Origin: Sediminicola luteus
Lineage (GTDB): Bacteria > Bacteroidota > Bacteroidia > Flavobacteriales > Flavobacteriaceae
Assembly (NCBI RefSeq): GCF_002514735.1
Contig: NZ_KZ300477.1
Location: 249,879 to 313,878 of the forward strand
Direction: 5' to 3'
DNA length: 64,000 nt
Shown here: positions 15,196-21,559 of the stretch, in pieces
Numbering within the stretch: position 1 is the first letter of the stretch
Layout: every line of letters begins with the position of its first letter
Notes under the pieces: generated by a model
Seen by the model: the letters and a program-made list of their open reading frames with translations, nothing else
The model's database searches: none
What the model was told of the DNA's origin: nothing
Position numbers and translations under genes: made by a program

Positions 15196-15350
15196 TCGGT
15201 TAGTTTGTTTTCTTAAATTGGCTACAACAAATTATACCCCCACAAAACTCATTGTTACCCCCTAACATACTCGGCTTAAACCTACCTTTTGGCAAGAGGT
15301 GTTAGTTTCGTTTTCATCCCCTAAAACTAAGCCCTAGCCCCATACCATAC

Positions 15351-15374
15351 AATACCCATTATTGGGTATTTTTT
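15351..15374 (+). terminator. Plus-strand terminator with no upstream plus-strand gene
   Basis: AATACCCA-TTAT-TGGGTATT forms a perfect 8-bp stem with a 4-base loop, followed by TTTT after the stem. The orientation terminates plus-strand transcription, although all protein genes from 10 kb to here are on the minus strand. Confidence 0.5.
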
Positions 15375-15707
15375 GGCTGTTTCGGACTGATAATGAGATG
15401 TTTTGTGCGAGCTTTCAGCTAAGAAGCACAGAAAATTAATATGTGCTTGAAACACCCCCTCAATCCCCGGCAAGGGGGAAGGCAGAAACAGCTAACTGCT
15501 GTAACCAAAACTAGAGATTCAAACTATGCCAGCCTTACGGAAATCTGTAAGGGTGAGTCGAAAGTCGAATGTCAAAAGTCAATTGTACATATACATCCCT
15601 AAATAGCGTTGACCACTTTGGTTACAAACTATTTAAAAAGTTACTGCGCATATCAGCGGTTTTTTCATTGTACCCCTTTTTTGACCCAAAAAGGCACCTG
15701 AGATTAT

Positions 15708-15750
15708 GGGATGTCTCCCTGCCGGTCGACATGACAAAACGTTTACGATT
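15708..15750. repeat. Interspersed repeat, copy A (GGGATGTCTCCC ... GTTTACGATT)
   Basis: It shares GGGATGTCTCCC, GGTCGACATGA and AAAACGTTTACGATT in the same order with 17959-18010. No protein is encoded. Confidence 0.55.
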
Positions 15751-15807
15751 ACACAATTCAACGGTTGCACAACTACACAGCCAAACAATCCTATTTAGAC
15801 TTGGTTT

Positions 15808-15971
15808 GCCCTCACCTCCCGCCATTCCGCGGGATTCAACAAAATATCCGTAACAGGTAGCCCTCACCCCAACCCTCTCCCGCAGGGAGAGGGGGTAAAA
15901 CCATGATTCTTACTCAAAATCATAAAGCCCGTTCCCGATTCAACAATTACACGATTCAACAACTAAACAAC
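15808..15971. repeat. About 160-bp direct repeat, left copy, flanking the YdeI gene
   Basis: It starts GCCCTCACCTCCCGCCATTC, includes CCCTCACCCCAACCCTCTCC and a small CTCTCCCGCAGGGAGAG hairpin, and ends CGATTCAACAATTACACGAT plus AACAACTAAACAAC. The same blocks in the same order occur at 16660-16820. Confidence 0.65.
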
Positions 15972-15976
15972 CTCCA

Positions 15977-16549
15977 TTAAAACGGGAGTTGGTTCTGTGT
16001 GGCCTGTTGTACTACCTCGGCGATCCGTTTGTTTCGGGTGGTGGCGCGTTTGGCGCTCAAGATCCAGTAGAGCACCGCTTTTTTCTTGCTTTTGCCAAAC
16101 GCCTGAAAATGGGTTTCGGCCTTTGGGTTTTGGTGTAGGGCCTGGGCCAAATCTGGGGGTATCTCCAAATTCTCAACAGAATCTAAATAAATCCATGCCC
16201 CATTTTCTTGGGCGATTCGTACACTTTCGAGTCCGGCCGGGGCCATTAGGCCTTGGGTAGTCAGTTGGGCGACTTTGTCTTTATTAATCTTTGACCAATT
16301 ACTTTTGGGTTTTCTGGGGGTAAAATACTGCATATAACGCTCGACATCGATGGTCTTTTTGGTACTGTCGATCCACCCAAAACACAGGGCCTCGTCTACG
16401 GCCTCGCTCCATGTCAGGCTAGGTTTTTGAGCGCCCGTCTTATAGTAGATCACCCAAATGGCTGACTTGGTCTGGTGGTTTGCCGCTAACCACTGCCGCC
16501 AAGCCTTACGGTTTTTGGGGTAAAAGGTGGGTGTATCCGATTGGCTCAT
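15977..16549 (-). CDS. YdeI/OmpD-associated family protein
   Basis: The 190-residue protein contains TFYPKNRKAWRQWLAANHQT, LTWSEAVDEALCFGWIDSTK, YFTPRKPKSNWSKINKDKVA and FGKSKKKAVLYWILSAKRATTRNKRIAEVV. These are the standard blocks of the bacteriocin-protection (YdeI/OmpD-associated) family. The molecular function is not established. It is a single gene flanked on both sides by direct copies of an intergenic repeat, with base composition like the core genome rather than the AT-rich block to its left. Confidence 0.85.
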   Translation of the reverse strand: MSQSDTPTFYPKNRKAWRQWLAANHQTKSAIWVIYYKTGAQKPSLTWSEAVDEALCFGWIDSTKKTIDVERYMQYFTPRKPKSNWSKINKDKVAQLTTQGLMAPAGLESVRIAQENGAWIYLDSVENLEIPPDLAQALHQNPKAETHFQAFGKSKKKAVLYWILSAKRATTRNKRIAEVVQQATQNQLPF

Positions 16550-16659
16550 AGCAGTTTATTATCGTTATAGAACAAAACTAAAAAGAAAGTCGGTCAACCT
16601 AGGGTCAGGGGTGTGGTTTCCGTTTAGGCGATTATTCAACAAATATCCGTTACTGGGCA

Positions 16660-16820
16660 GCCCTCACCTCCCGCCATTCCACAGGATTCAGCAATATCCG
16701 TAACTGGGCAGCCCTCACCCCAACCCTCTCCCACGGGGAGAGGGAGTTAATAAATATTTTTATTCAAAAATCATAAAGCTCGTCCCCGATTCAACAATTA
16801 CACGATTCAACAACTGAACA
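16660..16820. repeat. About 160-bp direct repeat, right copy
   Basis: It is nearly the same as 15808-15971, including the CTCTCCCACGGGGAGAG hairpin and the CAACAATTACACGATTCAAC tail. A short extra copy of the ATATCCGT-ACTGGGCAGCCCTC block precedes it at about 16634, so the element is partly tandem here. Confidence 0.65.
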
Positions 16821-16829
16821 CTATTCAAA

Positions 16830-16898
16830 CTAACGTCTGGGACGAAGGAGGAGTGCTACGATTAGTCCGAGTAGAAAGAGGCCGCCACCGAGGGCCAT
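16830..16898 (-). CDS. Possible 22-residue single-pass membrane peptide
   Basis: A minus-strand ATG 2 bp after the AraC stop codon opens a 23-codon frame ending in TAG. It reads MALGGGLFLLGLIVALLL followed by RPRR. The hydrophobic stretch with a basic tail is what a small membrane protein looks like, and the spacing fits translational coupling. Chance cannot be excluded at this length. Confidence 0.35.
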   Translation of the reverse strand: MALGGGLFLLGLIVALLLRPRR

Positions 16899-16900
16899 GT

Positions 16901-17809
16901 TTATTGGATCGGAATGCACAATTGCATATGGCATAGGCCTTGGGGATGGGTATTGGGATCGTTAACGTAGACTTCAAAACTCGGGGCGCCGTCTTTAAAG
17001 GCGTATTGGTTTTCGCCCATCCAAAGGAAGAGGGCCGTCCAGGTTTTTTCGAGCTCACTGGGGTGTAGCCAACCCGTGGCCACGATATGCCGCCCCCCCC
17101 TATGGCATAGGTATTCGGCCCCGGGCGGTACTTCTTGGGCCTGAGGCAATACCAAGCACACACTATGGCGTATCTTTTCGGGTGCCGTTACCTTATGGCT
17201 GTCGTGGTACAATAGGGCCATTTTACTGTCGGGGGTGAAGAGTCCGTGTGGCACGGCCCATTCGATCAGGGCATTAAAACTTTGGCCTAGGTTATTGCAA
17301 TCGCCAATATGGGTTCGGTAGGCCAGGTGCGTTTCGGGTAGTTGTACAACGGTGATGTCGGTTTTTTCCATAATGCTTTCGATTAATTCGTTTACGCGAC
17401 AAACATAGGCCTCTTGAATCAGGCCGACTTTACCATTCTTGCGGTTATAAAATTCTAATTTCGATTTTCCTTGGGCCTCTTTTTGAAACTGACGGGGCGA
17501 AAGGCCATAATAGCGTTTAAAGGCCCGGGAAAAGGCAGCCGGACTATTAAATCCCCAGTTGTAAATATAGGGGGTCAGTGAAAACTGGGGGTGCATCAGT
17601 AGTTTAATGGCCACCCGTTCGAGGCGTTTCCGCAAAATATAGGCCCCCAGTCCTTCGTGGGTTACGGCCGAAAAAATTCGATGGAAATGATAGGGCGAAT
17701 AGCCCACGGCCCGAGCCACTTCGGCCAACTCCAAAGGACCTTCCAAGCGCGATTCGATATACCGCAGGGCCTTTTCAACGGCTTTTATGGTGTGCGGATG
17801 GGTTGGCAT
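16901..17809 (-). CDS. AraC family regulator with C-terminal GyrI-like effector domain
   Basis: In this 302-residue protein residues 1-110 hold the two AraC helix-turn-helix units: LELAEVARAVGYSPYHFHRIFSA and LTPYIYNWGFNSPAAFSRAFKRYYGLSPRQF. Residues about 145-300 form a GyrI-like ligand-binding domain (VVQLPETHLAYRTHIGDCNN, AEYLCHRGGRHIVATGWLHP, FEVYVNDPNTHPQGLCHMQL). This HTH-first order is the Rob/SoxS-with-effector class. The ATG at 17809 is preceded immediately by an 8-bp tandem repeat. The target is unknown. The lone GyrI-like protein at the left edge is a domain relative. Confidence 0.9.
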   Translation of the reverse strand: MPTHPHTIKAVEKALRYIESRLEGPLELAEVARAVGYSPYHFHRIFSAVTHEGLGAYILRKRLERVAIKLLMHPQFSLTPYIYNWGFNSPAAFSRAFKRYYGLSPRQFQKEAQGKSKLEFYNRKNGKVGLIQEAYVCRVNELIESIMEKTDITVVQLPETHLAYRTHIGDCNNLGQSFNALIEWAVPHGLFTPDSKMALLYHDSHKVTAPEKIRHSVCLVLPQAQEVPPGAEYLCHRGGRHIVATGWLHPSELEKTWTALFLWMGENQYAFKDGAPSFEVYVNDPNTHPQGLCHMQLCIPIQ

Positions 17810-17811
17810 GG

Positions 17812-17851
17812 GTTAGTGGGTTAGTGAGTTAGTGAGTTAGTGAGTTAGTGG
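17812..17851. repeat. Five tandem copies of an 8-bp unit GTTAGTGA/G
   Basis: GTTAGTGG, three GTTAGTGA, then GTTAGTGG, head to tail, ending 2 bp before the AraC ATG on the gene's upstream side. It occupies the place where the ribosome-binding site should be. Confidence 0.75.
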
Positions 17852-17958
17852 GGAAAATTACGATAAAATGTATTGGGGTTGGTTACCTTCAGCTTTTTCC
17901 CTTCTTATGGCGAAGACGGAAATTCTATGCTTTTACTCAAGAATGCGCCCAAGCTTGT

Positions 17959-18010
17959 GGGATGTCTCCCCAGAATGCTCGGGGTCGACATGATAAAACG
18001 TTTACGATTC
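17959..18010. repeat. Interspersed repeat, copy B
   Basis: It shares GGGATGTCTCCC, GGTCGACATGA and AAAACGTTTACGATT with 15708-15750. It is followed by CAACAACTAAACAAC, as at the end of the 15808 repeat. It lies upstream of the sulfatase gene. Confidence 0.55.
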
Positions 18011-18108
18011 AACAACTAAACAACTAAACGATTCCCAGAAGTCCTCCAGCCAAAACCCTTTTCCAGTTTCTTAGTAAACCTTACCTTGTTGGTTCCAGTC
18101 CAACACTT

Positions 18109-19521
18109 ATGAACAGAACCCTATTTGTCCTGCTAGTTTACCTCGCTACCTTGGGTATGGGCCATGCCCAAGCGCCTATGGCCCAAAAGCCCAATATCCT
18201 ACTGATCTGTGTAGATGATCTACGGCCCGAACTACGCAGTTTTGGGGTCGATTACATCCACTCGCCCCATATCGACCGTTTGGCCCAAAAGGGCATGGCC
18301 TTTCGCCGCCACTATGTAAACGCCCCCAGTTGTGGCCCCTCACGTGCCACCTTACTCACGGGCACCTATGGGGCTTCGGGCAATTACGCCCTGTTTAAAA
18401 GAGCCGAAAAAATAGCCCAAGGCGAAAAGATGTCCCCAACCCTACCCGAATGGTTCCGTAACCAAGGCTATCGCACGGTTTCGGTGGGCAAGGTATCTCA
18501 TCACCCCGGGGGTCGTGGCGGTACCGACTGGAACGATAGCACGGTGGTGGAACTGCCCGGGGCCTGGGACAAACACCTAATGCCGGTCGGGGATTGGCAA
18601 CACCCTAGGGGTATGATGCACGGACTGGCCCATGGCGAGATTAGGATAAAACAAGGTGAAATGGACGTGATACAACATAGCGCCGGTGACGATAGTATTT
18701 ACCCCGATGGGCTAATGATGCAAACCGCGCTGACCGAATTGGACAGTCTGGCCCAAGCGGAACAGCCCTTCTTTTTGGCGGTAGGGATTATTAAACCCCA
18801 TTTGCCCTTTGGCGCGCCCAAGAAATATTACGACCTATACCAAGATGTGGCCCTACCCCCAATCGCCCAGCCCGAAAAACCGGAAGGCCGGACGACTTGG
18901 CACAAATCGGGTGAGTTTATGAAATACAACCGTTGGGGCAAAGACCCCAATACCGACCCTGCCTTTGCTACCGAGGTTCGAAAACACTATGCCGCCAGCG
19001 TGAGTTATGCCGATGCCCAGGTAGGCAAAATCTTGGAGGCCCTTAAAGAAAAAGACCTGGATCAAAATACGGTGGTAGTACTTTGGGGTGACCATGGTTG
19101 GCATTTGGGCGAACAAGGCATTTGGGGCAAACACAGTCTGTTCGAACGCTCGTTGCATGCGCCCTTGATCGTTTATGACCCCCGACAACACCTTAGGGGC
19201 CAAACCCAAGCCATAGTAGAAACCGTAGATATTTTCCCTACCCTTTGTGATCTAAGCGGATTGCCCCAACCCGAATTTTCGGATGGGGTATCGCTACGCC
19301 CGATTATGGAAAACCCTCAAGAAAAAGGCCGCCCGGCCCTAGGCTACCAGCACGGACGAAAGACCCTACGCAGCGCTACCCACCGTTTTATACTACATGC
19401 CGATGGTTTTGTAGAGTTATACGATCATACCAACCCTGAAAAAGAATCCAAAAATATTGCAGAAGCCCATCCCGAATTGGTGGCGGAATTCAAGGCCGAG
19501 TTAGAGAAGCGTTTGAAGTAG
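18109..19521 (+). CDS. Secreted S1-family sulfatase (iduronate-2-sulfatase-like)
   Basis: The 470-residue protein has a signal peptide (MNRTLFVLLVYLATLGMGHA, about 20 residues). KPNILLICVDDLRPEL supplies the metal aspartates D36 and D37. The formylglycine site is C75-G-P-S-R79 in APSCGPSRATLLTG, a canonical cysteine-type sulfatase signature. WGDHGWHLGEQGIWGKHSLF carries the second metal-binding block. The domain order matches iduronate-2-sulfatase-like enzymes, which desulfate polysaccharides. It is not in a visible polysaccharide utilisation locus. A short GTTGG/CCAAC hairpin (18088-18104) sits just before the ATG. Confidence 0.92.
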   Translation: MNRTLFVLLVYLATLGMGHAQAPMAQKPNILLICVDDLRPELRSFGVDYIHSPHIDRLAQKGMAFRRHYVNAPSCGPSRATLLTGTYGASGNYALFKRAEKIAQGEKMSPTLPEWFRNQGYRTVSVGKVSHHPGGRGGTDWNDSTVVELPGAWDKHLMPVGDWQHPRGMMHGLAHGEIRIKQGEMDVIQHSAGDDSIYPDGLMMQTALTELDSLAQAEQPFFLAVGIIKPHLPFGAPKKYYDLYQDVALPPIAQPEKPEGRTTWHKSGEFMKYNRWGKDPNTDPAFATEVRKHYAASVSYADAQVGKILEALKEKDLDQNTVVVLWGDHGWHLGEQGIWGKHSLFERSLHAPLIVYDPRQHLRGQTQAIVETVDIFPTLCDLSGLPQPEFSDGVSLRPIMENPQEKGRPALGYQHGRKTLRSATHRFILHADGFVELYDHTNPEKESKNIAEAHPELVAEFKAELEKRLK

Positions 19522-19565
19522 CTCAATTTAGTATTAATCAATAGTAAATCGTCATTAGACCATAA

Positions 19566-19961
19566 TCATTGGGCCATGGCCCCTTTGGCCTCAAGCAATG
19601 GTAGTTTGCCAATGGTTTTTTCGGTAACCGATCCTTTGGGAAAACGGAAGCTTTTGTCGTAAAGTTTACCTTCGCAAAAGAAACTGAGGTCGAATTGGTT
19701 GTCGAATTCGAGTACCTCGGCTTGGATCAACTCTACTTTTTGACTGTCCCTAGGCCCCACTACCGGAAAAGCGTGGCGCATGGTCGCCGTTTTACGCTGA
19801 CCATCGCTACCTTTCGAGACCACCATAACCATTTCAATAGGTAATTTACGCTCGTTGATCACATAGGCATACCAATCGAACCATTCGTATTCGGTATTCC
19901 ACTCCCGTACTATGGCTATGTGCACATCGGTTACTTCAGGTATGTCGATATCTTTCCTCAC
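19566..19961 (-). CDS. Hypothetical protein with GTG start
   Basis: The 131-residue protein starts at GTG 19961 (MRKDIDIPEVTDVHIAIVRE); an in-frame stop lies about 15 codons upstream with no ATG between. The sequence is beta-rich (YEWFDWYAYVINERKLPIEMVMVV, then FDNQFDLSFFCEGKLYDKSF) and has no signal peptide or known motif. It resembles conserved single-domain cytosolic proteins of Flavobacteria by general character only. It lies between the sulfatase (convergent) and pheS (same strand). Confidence 0.65.
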   Translation of the reverse strand: MRKDIDIPEVTDVHIAIVREWNTEYEWFDWYAYVINERKLPIEMVMVVSKGSDGQRKTATMRHAFPVVGPRDSQKVELIQAEVLEFDNQFDLSFFCEGKLYDKSFRFPKGSVTEKTIGKLPLLEAKGAMAQ

Positions 19962-20100
19962 TTGATAATTAGAATTATATATTTCTTTTCAATGACCTGT
20001 TATGACCAATTGTTACATGGCATCCGTAAAGAAGAAATTGGTGCTTTGTTCAGGAATCCAACTTAGAGACAGTTTTCAAGAACCTTTAAATGTTCGTAAT

Positions 20101-20127
20101 CAAAAAGTCTTCGACGGCGCTCAGACT
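20101..20127 (-). terminator. Probable pheS terminator made of a common REP-like repeat
   Basis: On the minus strand AGTCTGAGCGCCGTCGAAGA-CT closes a 5-bp outer stem (AGTCT/AGACT) followed by TTTTTG, 19 bp after the pheS stop. The sequence resembles an interspersed GTCAGTCTGAGCG-type repeat of flavobacterial genomes, here apparently used as a terminator. Confidence 0.4.
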
Positions 20128-20145
20128 GACAAAGGGGGCTTTTCT

Positions 20146-21165
20146 TTATAAAGCACTTTTGAACTGCTCTAAAAAGCGGACATCGTTTTCACTTAACAGC
20201 CGGATATCGGGAATACCGTACAACAACATGGCGATACGGTCTATACCCATACCAAAGGCAAAACCAGAGTATTCGTTAGGATCGATACCGCAATTGCTAA
20301 GTACGTTCGGGTCTACCATACCACAACCCATGATCTCTAACCAACCGGTACCTTTGGTAATACGATAGTCGGTCTCGGTCTCTAGGCCCCAGTATACATC
20401 TACCTCGGCACTTGGCTCGGTAAAGGGAAAATAGCTGGGTCGTAATCGAATCTCCGATTTCCCGAACATTTCGGTGGTAAAGAACTGTAGGGTCTGTTTT
20501 AGATCGGCAAAAGACACGTCTTTGTCAATGTACAAGCCTTCCACTTGGTGGAAAAAACAGTGCGAACGGGCCGAAATGGCCTCGTTACGATACACCCTAC
20601 CCGGACTAATGGTACGGATGGGGGGTTGGTTGTTCTCCATATATCGTACCTGAACCGAAGAAGTATGCGTACGTAATAAAATATCAGGATCGGTCTGAAT
20701 AAAAAAAGTGTCCTGCATATCGCGGGCCGGGTGGTACTCGGGCAGGTTCAGGGCGGTGAAGTTATGCCAATCGTCTTCGATCTCCGGGCCTTCACTTACA
20801 TTGAAGCCAATACGCGAGAAAATATCGATGATCTGATTCTTAACAATGGATATCGGATGGCGGGCGCCTAGGCTAACCGATTCTGCCGGACGGGTAAGGT
20901 CGCCGTATTTACCGGCATCGGCCGCTTTATCGGTCAAGGCTTCCTTAAGGCCGTTCACCTTTTCGGTCGCTGCCGTTTTCAGCTCGTTTATCGCTTGGCC
21001 ATACGCTTTTTTCTCTTCGTTCGGCACGGTCTTGAAGGCAGCGAAAAAATCGTTCAACAATCCTTTTTTACCCAAATATTGGATACGGAATGCTTCCACG
21101 GCCTGTAAATCGTCGGCGGTGAATGCCGCTACTTCCTCAATATGTGCTTTAATCTTATCTATCAT
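20146..21165 (-). CDS. pheS: Phenylalanine--tRNA ligase alpha subunit
   Basis: At 339 residues this is standard length. The N-terminal coiled coil (MIDKIKAHIEEVAAFTADDL, then FRIQYLGKKGLLNDFFAAFK) is followed by class II motifs: GARHPISIVKNQIIDIFSRIGF, EGPEIEDDWHNFTALNLPEYHPARDMQDTF, LLRTHTSS, FHQVEGLYIDKDVSFADLKQ and the C-terminal SGFAFGMGIDRIAMLLYGIPD. It pairs with PheT (not in this window) to charge tRNA-Phe. It is transcribed alone from a good -7 element just upstream. Confidence 0.97.
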   Translation of the reverse strand: MIDKIKAHIEEVAAFTADDLQAVEAFRIQYLGKKGLLNDFFAAFKTVPNEEKKAYGQAINELKTAATEKVNGLKEALTDKAADAGKYGDLTRPAESVSLGARHPISIVKNQIIDIFSRIGFNVSEGPEIEDDWHNFTALNLPEYHPARDMQDTFFIQTDPDILLRTHTSSVQVRYMENNQPPIRTISPGRVYRNEAISARSHCFFHQVEGLYIDKDVSFADLKQTLQFFTTEMFGKSEIRLRPSYFPFTEPSAEVDVYWGLETETDYRITKGTGWLEIMGCGMVDPNVLSNCGIDPNEYSGFAFGMGIDRIAMLLYGIPDIRLLSENDVRFLEQFKSAL

Positions 21166-21188
21166 CGGTAAACCCTATGGTTAGGCTG

Positions 21189-21196
21189 CAAAGGTA
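21189..21196 (-). promoter_or_regulatory. pheS promoter -7 element TACCTTTG
   Basis: On the minus strand the sequence TACCTTTGCA matches TAnnTTTG exactly and ends about 24 bp before the pheS ATG, giving a short 5' leader. No clear -33 TTTG was found. Confidence 0.55.
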
Positions 21197-21479
21197 CATT
21201 ATTTGTAAGAGCTTGTTTAAGTTTTATCCTTCAGTTTTGTTGTGCCCTTCCCGCCTGCCGGACGGGCAGGTTTCCGCCACTCTTCGTTATAAAAGTACTT
21301 ATTTGGCCCTGCCAAACTCCGTTTTTTATGCCTCGATTGACAAAAAATAATGTCTAAAACCCCCGAATTACTCGGGGCTAAAAACAAAATTTAATCAAGC
21401 TCTAAAGACCAAAAGAAGAAAGAGCAAGGACAAAATACGACAAAAACCCAGTGTGTTTCCCGGGTCGTTACCCAAAAAA
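21197..21479. other. Intergenic region with GC-rich hairpins between pheS and the SulP gene
   Basis: There is no gene. Two small hairpins are visible: CCTGCC-GGACG-GGCAGG (21254-21270) and CCCCGA-ATTAC-TCGGGG (21361-21377). Both resemble dispersed REP-like units. The rest is AT-rich. Confidence 0.5.
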
Positions 21480-21518
21480 AACCAACCCCCTTCAGCTTGG
21501 GCCGAAAGGGGGTTGGTT
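21480..21518 (-). terminator. Strong intrinsic terminator of the carbonic anhydrase-SulP unit
   Basis: A 13-bp perfect stem AACCAACCCCCTT/AAGGGGGTTGGTT has a 13-base loop. It is followed by eight Ts on the minus strand and five on the plus strand, so it can work in both directions. It lies 41 bp beyond the SulP stop. Confidence 0.85.
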
Positions 21519-21559
21519 TTTGAATTTGCTTGATGTAATGTTAAATCTAAGCCTTAGAC

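Larger units (their letters stand above)
15196..15976. other. 781-bp intergenic region of repeats
   Basis: No convincing gene. Frames that stay open here cross the interspersed repeats and encode no recognisable protein. The contents are a plus-strand terminator hairpin (15351-15374), a repeat shared with the 18-kb region (15708-15750), and the left copy of the direct repeat flanking the YdeI gene (15808-15971). Confidence 0.65.

Noticed and set aside
15569-15867. Reading frames on both strands between 15.57 and 15.87 kb
   Set aside because: They run through dispersed repeats shared with other intergenic sites and have no ribosome-binding site or recognisable domain.
17812-17851. CRISPR-like array
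   Set aside because: The units are 8 bp and directly contiguous with no spacers.
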